Assembly (NCBI RefSeq): GCF_910592395.1
Contig: NC_088325.1
Location: forward strand, 9,982,109 to 10,046,108
DNA length: 64,000 nt
Reading direction: 5' to 3'
From: Lineus longissimus
Taxonomy: Eukaryota; Nemertea; Pilidiophora; Heteronemertea; Lineidae
The notes under the pieces were generated by a model. The model had not been told where the DNA came from and ran no database searches. It saw only the letters and a program-made list of their open reading frames with translations. How positions within the stretch are numbered: position 1 is the stretch's first letter; each line of letters starts with the position of its first letter. This document shows, one piece after another, positions 35,401 to 45,516 of the stretch. The position numbers and the translations under genes were made by a program.

Positions 35401-38400
35401 AGACACATCAGTGATGCAGTTGCCATCAGGGAGAAGCACCGACATGATTTAATCTGAAAACAATCTATGTTGAAAGCCATCTACTCTGCTCAGATAGACA
35501 CTTCAGTGATGCAGGTGCCATCAGGGAGAAGCACTTACATGATTTCACCTGAAAACAACCTATGTTTGAAAGCCATCTACACTGCTCAGAATCAGATAGA
35601 CACTTCAGTGATGCAGTTGCCATCAGGGAGAAGCATCTACATGATTTAATCTGAAAACAATCTATGTTGAAAGCCATCTACACTGCTCAGATAGACACTT
35701 TGCATCGACTATATTCAGTTCTAAGAAGTCAATTTACTCTATTTCGGTAGTCCACTGATGGTTCTGTAATAGTACTTGTGAAAAGTTAAGCATAGGTTTG
35801 TGTTTATGATGTATTGTCTTCAACTTTTGGTGTATATCAACGATTATTGACTCCATTCGATGTTATAACTTGTGTAAACATGAATAATTTAAGGTTCATC
35901 TCAAAATTGCTTGATGCCATGAGAGATTAAAGCTTTTCATCTGGGGGGGGGGGGGGGGAGCCATTTACCTGCCAAATTTTGCCTTGTTTTCAAAACTTTG
36001 GCATCATCCACACAAAAAATATTGATGCCAGGAGACATCTTTCTTTCCACCATTAGTGGAGGGGGCTCAGAGAGAGGTGACAAAATTTCATCTTTCAGGC
36101 ATCAAGCAATTTTCGGGTGTTCCCTTATTTATGTACGTGATCTTAATTTGACAGAAGGAAGCAGCTCCATAGGCTACCATAAATTTGGTTAAAGTTTTTG
36201 GTGACCTGGTACCAGCCAGATACATTTTAGTTTATTTAGCCTTGCGAGGGAGCTTCCATTTTGTACAAGTGCACCTGAGGAAAATCTGGTCGATCCATTT
36301 TAAAACATCTTCGTCCATCTATTCCTACATTTAATAACTTTTCTGACTTTAATTCTCATTCTGCATGTACCTTGCTTTGGTGACACCCTGTACCTTGCTG
36401 GCCGCTTGCCTTGGTTTGCTGTTGCATGATTGTGTTATTCTTAAAGGTGTACGCCGTTCGTAAATTTACTAATGGTCCAGGAAAATAGAAATGCAGTTGT
36501 ACACAATGCCTTTGTGAATTTATCATACAAACGAATTTGCTGGAACTTGGTAATCATAGTATTTGTATATCTGTCTATACAAGAGCAATGCTGAAATGTA
36601 TACTTGGTACAGATGTACACATGAACACAATTGGAAATGTTTCAAATTCAAATCTCAAATTTTTAACGAATGGCATAGGCCTTTAATGAATTCTGGCGTG
36701 TGGTGAAGGCTGTAAAATATGCAACAGACGTGGTTTCTTGCAAAACGCCCACCATGAAATCCACCAGTATCAAATGTGAGAATATTCTCTGCATGTGTTT
36801 TGCATGTGTTCTGCGTGGGTTTTCATGCGCTCTGTGGGTTTTCATGTGCTCTGCATGGTTTGCATGCACTCTGCATGGGTTTGCATGCACTCTGCATGGG
36901 TTTGCATGTGCTCTGCATGGGTTTGCATGTGCTCTGCATGGGTTGAGAATAACACACTTTGTAGACGCTTCTTAGCCGGTTGAAGGGCTCCAGTAGAAAA
37001 GGCGTATACTAATAGGCCTATGTGACAGGACCCACAAAAACCGGCCAAATGTGGCCCATCACAGCATAACCAGCCAAGATGAGACTTACGACACCAGGAG
37101 ATAATGGTAGGAATTGATGTACTCAGATTTCATAAATGCCAGGCAACACTGAAATGAACAACCAGTCGGTCTCTACCTTGGCTAGCTTAGAGCATCATGC
37201 GCCTGGATTTGCTGTGACGGGACACAAATTGCGTCCACAAAGTATGTCTCGTTTTTGTCTGAATTGTTTGCACTCTATATATATACAGGTTATCCTTGCC
37301 TATAACGTCTTCTATACCATCTTGTACAACTAAGATGTACCGTACACTTAATTAGGCCCACAAAGGGGTATTACTAGGAGTGGGTGTGAATATTCAAGAA
37401 ATCTTTGTAGTAAACTCCGCCCTCTAGGCCTTGTCTTGCCCGGTTACATAGGATTATTCAAGAACCACTATTCATTCCTATCTAGTATGAGGGAAATCCA
37501 TTTCACATAATCATATATACCCCATCGGGCCTCCCATATGTCACCCAAATACTTTATAGGCAAGGATAACCTGTATATGGAAACTGTACACAATGTATGG
37601 CTTCCATGCCAAAGTACTGTAGATATTGCACATTTTGCAATAAGTGGCCATCATGATAAATCAGTTAGTGTTATTTTTTGTGTTGGATTTTGTGTATTTT
37701 ATGTTTCCACGCACTCTTTGTATATCCTTTTGATCATACTTTTTTTAACAACCACTCCAATAACCCTAGAAGCCTTCCCATGGGGAAATATTTTCATGTA
37801 TCACACAAGAGAAGATAGTAAACGACTACTGTGAACCCCCAAATTTTGTGCCATTTTATTTTTGTGATTTCGCAAATCTAGGTTATTTGAGAAATCTGCA
37901 AAATAAATCAGCCAGGAAAATTTAGAAATTAACAGTACCAAAGCCAAAAAGCCCCAAGGAACAGAGTTGGTATCCCTGCAGTTGCGCCATCTGCATGGCG
38001 TATACAAGTTCAGAGGACTCTGCCGATGGGCAAATTTTGATGCTGTGACCCATAACATTGCCATCTCAACATGACAACTGTAATTGGAAAATTTTTCACT
38101 CGTTTAAGAGCACACTGATTTAGTTATATTTTTGTCAGTCTTGAAGGGGTCACAGTTATTTGTGTCAGTGATAATTTACCATGGCATAGTCAGCACAGGA
38201 CTGCCTACCCTTACACATAAGGGGGGGAAATTTTACACATTGTCAGGTCCCTCGACACTTAGTTAGGGCCATTTTTCACCTTGACTCAAGAAAAATTGGT
38301 TATAAATCATGCCATCATTTTTGTTGCTGATTTACACTTTTTCACCAAGGGAACTTGACTCATTGCTGGACTCAAGGGTGGGCAGTTCTGTTAGTGTGCT

Positions 38401-39954
38401 GTAGGTCGGTTATGCAGTTTTATGTTGAGGCAATTTTGTGTAGGCTATGAATTATGGAAACCATGTTGTTTTAATTATGACACATTCTGGCTAGATTTCT
38501 GCGAAAAACATCTTTCTCTTGTATTATTTTTGTGCATCACTACCTGGAGCCTCCGAAGTAATGTGCATAGAATGTATATGTACATGTTTCAGGGCTCAGC
38601 GTTGCTTTTGAAAGGTGCTACATTTCACCGGAGATTTTGTGATATGAAGCATGCTCTAAAGTACATGTACATATACAGTAGAACCTCTCTATTAAGGACA
38701 CCCTCGGGACTGACAACTCCTGTCCTTAAAAGAGAGGTGTCCTGATTAGAGAGGTCGCATTCAATGGAAACTACCAACTTGGGACCGAAACTACTGTCCT
38801 TAATAGAGAAGTTGTCCTTAATAGAGAGGTGTCCACTAAGGGAGGTTCCACAGTACATTCTATGAGCATTGCTAGAGTGCTTGGTCCGGTTGTTCAAAAC
38901 AAATCAGTCCCTATTGTCCATTTCAGGAAAATTTGGCACTTCACTGAAAAGAAGCCTACAATGGCCAGGAAAAGTGTTCACTATTTCTTTTCAAATGCCT
39001 CTTTCTTGGTCAAGCTTTGTTCGCTTCTAGCCGATTAATCATTTTTATATAGCACTGACTTGGCAGTTTTAGGTGAAATATACAGGTTATCCTTGCCTAT
39101 AACGTCTTTGGGTGACATCGCAATGAGGCCCGATGGGGTATATAATGATTATGTGTAGGCCTGACTATGTCATGTCACATGGTTATAAAACCCAACGATA
39201 TTGGTCAAATGTTCTTACGCCAGAATGCCATGGTCTGTGGGCGGGGAAAATCATTCATTTAGTTACAAAATGTTTTAAAGATCGTTATTCAGGGACAGTG
39301 CACAAACGACTTTTGGCGTCATCCATGAAATTTGGCCTGCCGAATATTGTTGACTGAGGGCGGAGTTTACTACAACTATTTCTTTAGTATTCACAACCAC
39401 TCCTGGTGATACCCCTTTGTGGGCCTAATCAAATGTATGGTACATATTCAGTTGTACAAGAAGGTATATAGAAAACGTTATAGGCAAGGATAACTTGTAT
39501 ATCATTTTGTTCAACTGCTGCATTTTCTGTGTGAAATCACCAAAAATCAAAGTGCCACTTTCTCGAAAAATCTGAGTGCCACCTTTTCTTGAAATGGACT
39601 GTAACTCGTTATTGACAGCCTAACCTTAATATCCTCTTTATCATATCTAATCCAGAGTGCTTTTGCCGTGGCTTCTGGGATCTAACTTGTGGATGGCTTT
39701 GGCAATATCACTGGCCAATCATCGTCATCGTCATTGTCATCGCAGCAGTCGCTATCTGCTGTTGTATAGCATTTGCTTGGTGGAAAAGAAAGCCCAGAGG
39801 GGGCACATATCCAAGTGATGACGGGAAGGACAAGGAGCAAGAGAATGGCAAAAGGGGAATGAAGCCGGTAAACAACCCGGCATATCAACCGGACCCGGAC
39901 GAAATCGATCGGAATGGTCTGGCGGCAAATCGTGTAGGGCCGGAAAAGTTGTAG
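20382..39954 (+). CDS. Single-pass Ig-domain surface receptor with mucin-like stalk and NPAY tail, 6 coding exons
   Basis: Joined from 20382-20463, 21594-21929, 22668-22855, 23682-23952, 26330-26533 and 39656-39954. Phases are 1, 1, 0, 1 and 1, giving 459 aa. Domains: signal peptide (about 1-25); one Ig domain with Cys60, Trp74 and Cys125 in the DDAGSYNC motif; a roughly 150-residue Cys-containing ectodomain with NGT, NNT, NRT, NIT glycosylation sites that I do not recognise; a Thr/Ser/Met stalk of three 17-aa repeats; a juxtamembrane Cys-rich stretch (ECFCRGFWDLTCGW); a transmembrane helix (about 381-404, IIVIVIVIAAVAICCCIAF); a basic stop-transfer WWKRK; and a 50-residue tail with NPAY (434-437), the type of motif bound by PTB domains or used in endocytosis. 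Extra exons could hide in the 13-kb last intron. The assembly is supported by phase, splice sites and topology. The ligand and family name are unknown; a role in adhesion or immune recognition is only inference. Confidence 0.8.
20945..21177. mobile_element. CCCTTTAAC-ended MITE, copy 1 (receptor intron 1)
   Basis: Starts CCCTTTAACCGCCG and ends GGCAGTTGAAGGGTTAA. Together with the inverted copy at 25411-25656 it defines a family with CCCTTTAAC termini and a TTAA end, which fits piggyBac-type MITEs. Confidence 0.75.
21594..21929 (+). CDS. Ig receptor exon 2 (Ig domain)
   Basis: One exon holds the whole Ig domain with phase-1 borders, as usual for Ig exons: VGEKITLRC, DVVYWKNDEA, and ELDDAGSYNCTC. 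The acceptor is TTTTATTTTCAG and the donor AGGC|GTAAGT. Confidence 0.88.
22081..22253. mobile_element. Fold-back element with perfect 50-bp arms (receptor intron 2)
   Basis: 22081-22130 and 22204-22253 are exact reverse complements. The 73-nt middle contains a second, imperfect inverted repeat (GTTCCTCGGTGAATGCACGG.. against ..GCATGCATTCAGTGAGGAAC). Confidence 0.92.
22390..22615. repeat. 3' fragment of the AGCTCACC repeat family
   Basis: The order AAAAGTGCAATATCTTG, GGTAGGTACTCC, GGATACATCACATACCG, TTTTGATTTGAC and GGTGAGCACAATGGCCCCTG matches the internal part and end of the element at 45407-46575. Confidence 0.7.
22668..22855 (+). CDS. Ig receptor exon 3 (ectodomain)
   Basis: Encodes PCNTVDNVLSNGTSVEVLDF, then ALDCNCTWPEVNRTFNGVWY. 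Three N-glycosylation sequons and three cysteines, no recognised domain. The acceptor is TTTTTTAG and the donor AAT|GTAAGT, phase 0. Confidence 0.8.
23205..23355. repeat. Imperfect tandem repeat (AAGTGGTGTGAAATTG units)
   Basis: Four to five copies of a unit built on CCCGAATCCCAGGTGCCATG and AAGTGGTGTGAAATTGCC, in receptor intron 3. Confidence 0.8.
23682..23952 (+). CDS. Ig receptor exon 4 (ectodomain)
   Basis: Encodes DTDTASVCGSGCTEIEDVQM, then GCYTGKGSVTYRYRNVFGSI, and CTPEMMNRVYNFY to IRCGG. Paired cysteines suggest a compact extracellular module; family not recognised. The acceptor is TTTGATTCCAG and the donor GGTG|GTAAGT, phase 1. Confidence 0.8.
24635..25250 (+). repeat. AGCTCACC..GTCCGTC repeat family, copy 1 (receptor intron 4)
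   Basis: CACACCTGGGGGAGCTAATG, then GTCCGTCAACAATGGTGGCA and AAAGTTGAAACTTGGTGTGA. It is nearly identical over long stretches to 58325-58800. Confidence 0.85.
25411..25656. mobile_element. CCCTTTAAC-ended MITE, copy 2, inverted relative to copy 1
   Basis: CTAACCCTTTAACTGCC at the left and GGCAGTTAAAGGGTTAA at the right. The interior (AAAAGATCGTCTGCTACGCA, then GTTTTCCCGCCTACTGATAG) is the reverse complement of copy 1. Confidence 0.8.
26330..26533 (+). CDS. Ig receptor exon 5 (Thr/Ser-rich stalk)
   Basis: Three tandem 17-residue units based on MSVTTMESSTIMESTTT (51 bp each) followed by MATTVNSSG. It looks like an O-glycosylated stalk. The acceptor TCAATTAAG is weak in pyrimidines; the donor is GGAG|GTAAAA, phase 1. 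Confidence 0.75.
26601..26782 (+). mobile_element. Pogo-like MITE, copy 6 (receptor intron 5)
   Basis: Full-length copy with TA flanks: TACAGTAGAACCTCTCTATT to AGGGAGGTTCCACTGTA. The terminal repeats are about 27 nt. The CAGT ends and TA target fit pogo/Tigger-type Tc1-mariner elements; the family assignment is inference. Confidence 0.9.
27084..27631. mobile_element. 548-bp element with perfect 34-bp terminal inverted repeats
   Basis: 27084-27117 (ATTTACTCTCATTCAATACA..) and 27598-27631 are exact reverse complements. The interior holds C-rich stretches and no coding frame of note. It lies in receptor intron 5. Confidence 0.8.
28366..28660. mobile_element. Fold-back-type repeat, copy 1 of 2
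   Basis: Shares GTTTTGAATTCAGCAGTTAT, TTGATACCTCACTGTCGGTA and GCTCCACCCTCGCGGTTTCG with 53767-54080. The centre is palindromic: AAAACCGCTCGGGTGGA.. against ..TCCACCCTCGCGGTTT. Confidence 0.85.
29404..30075. repeat. 51-bp minisatellite (about 13 copies)
   Basis: Unit GGTGGTGCAGTGGTGAACCA, TGGTGTTCATTCTCTCAGAC, TGCCTCCATCT, with some 54-bp variants. Because 51 is a multiple of 3, several frames stay open, which makes false ORFs on both strands. Confidence 0.97.
30794..30831. promoter_or_regulatory. Two perfect TGACCTTTAAGGTCA palindromes
   Basis: 30794-30808 and 30817-30831, 8 nt apart. Each is an everted pair of AGGTCA half-sites with 3-nt spacing, the hexamer used by nuclear receptors. Function is not shown; they may also be repeat debris. 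Confidence 0.35.
31717..32335. mobile_element. About 600-bp element with 50-60 bp terminal inverted repeats
   Basis: Left: CCTAACAGCAAATTGCAGAC, CATATCCCTGGTGAAAGTAT. Right, read inverted: CCTAACAGCAATTGCAGACC, ATATCCCTGGTGATAGTGTT. About nine in ten bases agree. No transposase frame. Confidence 0.8.
34015..34100 (-). mobile_element. tRNA-like SINE head
   Basis: On the minus strand: GTCCGGTGACCCAGTGGAGA, a loop with ACTTTTAATC, then GGTCATAGGTTCGAAGCTC. The A and B boxes are recognisable and the loop resembles tRNA-Lys(TTT). The acceptor arms do not pair as in a functional tRNA. Confidence 0.6.
34520..35698. repeat. 96-bp minisatellite (about 12 copies)
   Basis: Unit AGATAGACACTTCAGTGATG, CAGGTGCCATCAGGGAGAAG, CACCTACATGATTTAATCTG, AAAACAATCTATGTTTGAAA, GCCATCTACACTGCTC. 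Several copies lack one T (95 bp). Open frames on the minus strand are by-products of the repeat. Confidence 0.97.
36444..36686. mobile_element. TTAA-ended MITE, copy 2, both ends present
   Basis: Left end TTAAAGGTGTACGCCGTTCG, right end AACGAATGGCATAGGCCTTTAA (read inverted they match). TTAA at both ends fits a piggyBac-type target. A related left end occurs near 15825. Confidence 0.7.
36790..36945. repeat. 21-bp minisatellite (7-8 copies)
   Basis: Unit TGCTCTGCATGGGTTTGCATG, degenerate at the left edge. Confidence 0.95.
37021..37225. mobile_element. Relative of the TGTGACCCACC inverted-repeat MITE
   Basis: TGTGACAGGACCCAC at the left, GTGACGGGACACA at the right, and the shared interior GAAATGAACAACCAGTC found in the copy at 53281. 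Diverged. Confidence 0.6.
37282..37580. mobile_element. TATACAGGTTATCC element, copy 1
   Basis: TIRs of about 28 nt: TATACAGGTTATCCTTGCCT at the left and AGGCAAGGATAACCTGTATA at the right. The interior includes AAACTCCGCCCTC and CACAAAGGGGTATTACTAGG. Confidence 0.88.
38674..38855 (+). mobile_element. Pogo-like MITE, copy 7 (receptor intron 5)
   Basis: Full-length copy from TACAGTAGAACCTC to GGAGGTTCCACAGTA. Confidence 0.9.
39078..39503. mobile_element. TATACAGGTTATCC element, copy 2, inverted and longer
   Basis: Same termini (TATACAGGTTATCCTTGCCT to GGCAAGGATAACTTGTATA), interior in the opposite order, about 120 bp longer than copy 1. It ends 150 nt before receptor exon 6. Confidence 0.88.
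39656..39954 (+). CDS. Ig receptor exon 6 (transmembrane helix and tail)
   Basis: Phase-1 entry: ECFCRGFWDLTCGWLWQYHW, then the helix PIIVIVIVIAAVAICCCIAF, AWWKRKPRGG, and a polar tail with MKPVNNPAYQPDPDE and a final LANR-like segment ending EKL-TAG. The acceptor CTAATCCAG has a short pyrimidine tract. A possible polyadenylation hexamer lies at 40590-40595. Confidence 0.78.
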
Positions 39955-39999
39955 AATGGGACAGAGTTTGTGATGAAGACACTTGTCATTGTTAAGTGG

Positions 40000-41984
40000 T
40001 CTGTTTTGTTTTCACATTCCAATATTGGTGGCGCTGCCTGTCCATTTGTGATGTCATACGGGGATTGACATCACGATCAGGTACAACGTTTCTACAAACT
40101 GCCAAATTTCTGTACCTCCTTGGTTTAGTGATTTGCAAATAAGAAAAAAAGGGTTTTGGGGGGATTTTTACCCCTTGGCCCATAAAGGTTTGAGGAGTAT
40201 TGTCAAGGCACCGTCCGTCGGTCGTAAGGTCATAGTGCCTTTTGGCAGTTTCGATGATTTTAAAATTTTGCTTGGTCCCAGTGGGGATACTATGTGCAAA
40301 ACTACTTTTTACTGCATCTCATGAGCGTGGCTGGCTAAACATGGAATTCTTACAGTAGACACATTTCAAGTGAATACATCACCTTAGTACCCAAATTGTA
40401 TTTTTCGATACCTCGCTTATTAGCCAAATAGGTCACGTTTTCTCATGAACTACTTTAAGCTATATCTCATTGATGCTGCACATCACTACACCATCATCTC
40501 ACCGTCAACATCAATGGGATGAAGGGCTATGGTCACTTGGCGATGTTTTTTTCATTTTTACAAGCCAAGGTTATTCGAAACGCCAAGATAATAAAACACC
40601 CTTGAAAATTTGGCAGTTTGGGGTTATGGCCTGAAATGCTGTCAACCTGAAAATATTTGTCTGCTTTTTATTTTCATTTTACAAATGATCATGAAAAACG
40701 TGTGGCCACGAAAAAGTATTCTTATTGAAATTACGGCTACTGGGTTGTCAAAACTCTGAATTAAAGGTACCTGTACGCAAAAGTAGCAATTAAAAAAAAA
40801 TGGCTGCGAGTATTCTCAGTTGACAGTAATAGTGATGGACCAGGTAGACTTACCGGAATCTGTTTTTTGAACACATTCAAGAGGAGTGGCAGTCAATTTA
40901 GTTCATCCCACCCCCGAATTTTTGCTAGCGTAGGGAGTTCATCTGTTAGGTAAGGTTGTACAGTTAAACATCCAAGCACAATTATATTCCTTGCAGTGTA
41001 GACACCAGCAGATTGTATACATTACTGCACGCAGAGGCTAGAGTTGTACGACCTTACCTTATATCATTTGAATCACCTCTGTCATTTAGTCTCAACTAAA
41101 CCACTGATTAATTGGAAAGTTATTTTACCACACTGCCATTGGGCGTGACTGTGAATATATTTTGCCATTTCTGTGATACAGTGGTCCACTGAAGGTGTGG
41201 TTTCACATTTTTTTATGAATCACGGTTGCTTACTGAATTTGTTATATACGCTTGAATATCTAATGGGATATCTCCTTGTAAATTTTTAATGTGACATGTA
41301 TATTGTGTGTGGATTTGAGAATCACTGTGTTGTACATTCCATCTTATGAAAATTTGAACTGTTCTGTTGTAAAAGTAAGCTAGATGGATATCTTTGTTTA
41401 CAATATGACAAGTATTAATCCATCCATTTCAACAAAAAATCCCTCCAAACATATTCAAAATACAATTGTCATACAGTCCATCCATTTGTACTAAAATATT
41501 GTTCAGATCAAAATGAAATCTTTTTTTAATTGTGTCAATTTTGATTGTTGAAACGATAAAATTTCAACAGTATCTGTTCATATTATATGATTGACCTCAG
41601 CCTATGTGTAGGCCTAGGGGATTCACTGGGTTTGAATTCAATAGAACTCGTCAGTTTTGAAGTGAACATTAATTTTGTTTTTAAAGGGACTGTTATGTGA
41701 GGAAAAAAATGGCTTGAGGTGATTCGCCTCACCACCACCAGGGGTGTAAGAATGCTCAAAGGCACATGCTGTTTGCTTACATGTACTTTGGATGTTGTTT
41801 CCAGAAAAAATCGCTGGCTACTTCTGTGCTGGCATCAGTAAAAACTTGTGTGGATTGCGTATTTACAATGATATATTTTAATAATGGGAAAAATATATGA
41901 GCTTGTAAAATGCTAGTCTTCCTGTTGGTGTTGGCAGAACCATCCCAAAATTGCTGGATTTCCCAACATAAGAGTTTCTTTAAA
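40000..41984. other. No recognised gene; downstream of the Ig receptor
   Basis: AT-rich sequence, possibly the receptor's 3' UTR at its left end (AATAAA at 40590-40595). No convincing exon, repeat or RNA gene. Confidence 0.5.
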
Positions 41985-42210
41985 GGCACACTATAGGCAG
42001 CAGCTAAGTAGGCAAGATTAAGTTAGACAAAGTTGCCAGTAGGGGTCTCTCCCTTCTCACAGTACGTCAAAACTATTAACGCTTGTACAAGGAGTACATT
42101 AAATGCTGAATAAATTATAAAATATGACCCAGTGCCCTTGCTGTGCATATTTCTTATTAGTCACCTGAAGATGGCCAATTTGACCCATCTGCTCCTGCCA
42201 AGGGTCCCCT
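41985..42210. mobile_element. Dispersed 220-bp MITE, copy 2 of 3
   Basis: TTAAAGGCACACTATAGGCA, then GCAGCTAAGTAGGCAAG, and later TCACCTGAAGATGGCCAATT and CTGCTCCTGCCAAGGGTCCC. Confidence 0.8.
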
Positions 42211-43006
42211 GTTAATAGGGAGATGGGATTCTTTTGGAAGAGGTGTCCATTTAGGTGACATTGTTGACACAAAAAATAGCATTTGGACATCGAATTTACA
42301 TCACTGACACATGTGGCACACTTTGTCATCGGCGCAAAAATTGTAGTAGTGAAGTGTGGCAACGTCAACCAATCTGAACTTGGTGCAAGGTCAACAGGGT
42401 CAAGGACATTATGAATTGACGTACAAAATGACGTCTTTGCCCGGTCTCTATAGGAGTGTCCCATATATTGCCCTTAATTGGTTTGATCTGATAACTGGAA
42501 ATATTTTCAGATCGAATATTTATAGATCCGACAGACTACAAGATTTGTTAGGCATGTTAAGATCTGTTATTACGGACATTTCATTTATCTTGTTTAGAGA
42601 TAATAATGTATTTGTACAAGACTTAAATGTTAGGTGTCTATTTTAACATGTATAATATGATATTGATACTCAAGTTTCCCTGATCTAAGACCACAGAACA
42701 TGTCCTCTTGATCCTCGGACAAAGTGCAGTCACAAACCCTCTAGCTTGAATTGAATATTCAGAACCGGTCTTTGATCGGTGAAACTAGAGTATATCTTAC
42801 AGGATAGCATTTATAAAAATCATTCCACTTACTGTCATTCCATATTCAGCCAAGTTTCATCGTAGAGAAGCAATTTTATTGCAGCAACATGCCATTTTAA
42901 ATTTTGTTGCAAGGGAAAAATTGTTAGCCTACTGGGGTTATCACAGGTGTTAGTGACAAGGATCAGTGGGATAGATAACAAACTCACTGATGTCCCATTG
43001 GTTTAT

Positions 43007-43100
43007 GCCTGTTTCGCCTATTCCTGTTTCGCCTATTCCTGTTTCGCCTACAAAATTCCTGTTTCGCCTATTCCTGTTTCGCCTATTCCTGTTTCGCCTA
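43007..43100 (+). repeat. 15-bp minisatellite GTTTCGCCTATTCCT (6 units)
   Basis: Six units, the third followed by CAAAA. The reverse complement of the same unit forms a second array at 43701-43779. Confidence 0.95.
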
Positions 43101-43700
43101 CTTTCCAGTACCCCTACAATAAATCGACTCTCCCACGGGGAACCTTAGGGATGCATGTCCATTTTATGGGGAAAATGTGAGGGGACAATTGGATGATGTT
43201 AACGATGTGATGACAATTTGACTAATCAAATGCCATCAACTTTGTTATGCCATGACCGTTTTGAAAGAGTCACCTTGAAAGCGGGGACAGTCCGGGACTT
43301 ATTTGACCATAGGACCATATGACCATACTGACACACAGTAAAAACTAATCGATTAAGTAGAGTAAAGCAGTCGTTTATTTTATGAAAACTGAATTCATGA
43401 GTTTTTGATAAAAATACATAATATTGTACATTCTCATAATTATTTGATCAAAATCAGCTGTAAAACCCATGTCATAATATACATGTAGGTACAGCACATA
43501 TAAAGTCAAACAAGGTGGAAAATACATATCATGATATTATGTCAGACAAGGTAACTGATGGCATCAACGTAACTCATTATGTCCCTCTCTCCATTGACGT
43601 ATTGTTTCAATGCGTACATATGTGGCTCTCCTCGGGTTTGGTCGGTCAGTAAGGGACGGTTCATATTCCTACGTCTGTGGGGAGGTTAGCAATACATTTG

Positions 43701-43779
43701 AATAGGCGGAACAGGAATAGGCGGAACAGGAATAGGCGAAACAGGAATAGGCGGAACAGGAATAGGCGAAACAGGAATA
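43701..43779 (-). repeat. 15-bp minisatellite, inverted partner array (5 units)
   Basis: AATAGGCGGAACAGG and AATAGGCGAAACAGG units, the reverse complement of the array at 43007-43100, 600 bp away. Confidence 0.95.
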
Positions 43780-44471
43780 CACCGTCCCATTTCTTTCTGA
43801 GCAAGTGATCTTTTTATTGCACATCACAGCAATAATTTTTGCCCATGGCTGTGATAAAAATTGCCTTTTCATTGCAAGCTTAAAGGAAGAAGGAGAGGAT
43901 TTATGTAAAAAGTGAATGAACAAATGTCAAGCAATATTAAAATAACGTTGCCAGTCACTGGTTGAAGTGCCTAAGATTCATGATTGAAATGAAGGTCACT
44001 GATAATCGTGTGTGGTGAGAAACTTTTCAATCCTGTTTGGTGGAAAAGTTTTTATGAAAATCATGCATTTCGGTAAATCACGCATTCCGGTCTGCAGAAG
44101 ATGGACAGAAGAATATGGTGCTAATAAAAGAAACATGGAAAATCTGTCAAACTTTTAAACAGTCATTTTAAATGTTGTCTTAATATTCTTTGTTTTCTTA
44201 CAATTTGTCAATGTTAGAGATGGACATTTGATATATATCATTGGAGAGTGCCTATCATGGGAACTGCCAACATTTGTAAAAAACTATCTGATTGGTCAGG
44301 TCAGAGCCACTTAATCACTTTTGATTGGAGTCAGTATCATCAGCCCGTCTTTGATAAAATGTATTGCTAATTCCATATTGATGTAATTAAATATTGTTAA
44401 ACTGTATACATGTAAATAATGATATAAGCAAGCATATGGATTGAAAAGTACTTTGAAAAATTGTGGCCATC

Positions 44472-44712
44472 AACCTGGAGTATCGGCACCACATTTCCCG
44501 AGGCATTCCTCTGTTCGAGGTAACATTTTAAAAAAGTCATCCATCTCCTTGAGGTCATCTCGCTACCCAGGGAAAATGCTAAAATTTGGTCTATAAATTA
44601 TAAATAGACGCACTAGCGTGATGACCTGATCTGACCGGAATACGGTTGACATTTCCACAAAATCTTCTCTCGTATTAAGGGATACCTTGGGAAATGTGGT
44701 GCGGTGTCATCG
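44472..44712. mobile_element. 240-bp MITE with ACCACATTTCCC inverted repeats
   Basis: Left CGGCACCACATTTCCCGAGG, right (inverted) ACCGCACCACATTTCCCAAGG. A fragment of the same end lies near 18113-18160. Confidence 0.75.
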
Positions 44713-45406
44713 CTCAAATTAAACTAAAAAAGGGTAACTTTAGTCGTAGAACTAGCTCAATTTCTCGATATCAGTATTAGGACTCTGTATTTTTTGGGTG
44801 CTGCTGTGGCTGTGGAATAGACATGTTTCATGAACGATTCCCTGGGCCTGTCGATCACGGATTTGAACTCTAGAGTTGAAAAAGGACCCCTCACTTCTGA
44901 GATCACATTGCGTCCTGGACGACAGTGTTTAGCTATAAACATTTAGCTTTGAGTCAATCTCTGACAGGCAACTTTTGCTGCTGTGCTGTGCAATGTTTGT
45001 TACATGTACATGCAACAAAATGGCCTGTATGCAGGGCGTCACAATTGGAAAGTGTTGCAAGGACAACATTTTGTGTTATTCTGCAGACAATCGCTTGGAC
45101 ATTATCAGTTCATAAACAATATTGGGCTATTGACACACTTCTTGGGTCCCGCAAATATAATGCACCTATGCAACAGAGACATATTTACCATTCTCGATGG
45201 GCATAACAGGATATGACTATAATAATGCGCAGAAACATCCACACCCTGCTGCTAACGAGTATTGCCTTTCTGCAGCCTGCCGTAATTTTTTATCAGAATT
45301 ATCGCTAATCTATCGCTAAGCTAATTGATCTTGCATATCGATTGCAATATTTTCTGTGTATTTCGATTACAAGCACGGCGTATTTGCTCTAGGGGAGGCA
45401 TTTGTT

Positions 45407-45471
45407 TTTAGCTCACCTCTTAGCAGAGGTGAGCTTATCCCATACCGTGGCGTCCGTCGTCCGTCGTCGTA

Positions 45472-45516
<45 letters not shown>

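Noticed and set aside
34487-35677. Minus-strand frames with repeated CLSEQCRWLSNIDCFQ units
   Set aside because: A by-product of the 96-bp satellite; frames break wherever a unit lacks one base, and no exon structure surrounds them.
39682-39982. Two minus-strand frames opposite receptor exon 6
   Set aside because: They are shadows of the coding exon on the plus strand, where phase, splice site and topology are all consistent.
43000-43780. CRISPR-like regular short repeats
   Set aside because: The 15-bp units are directly adjacent without unique spacers and the DNA is eukaryotic, so this is a minisatellite.
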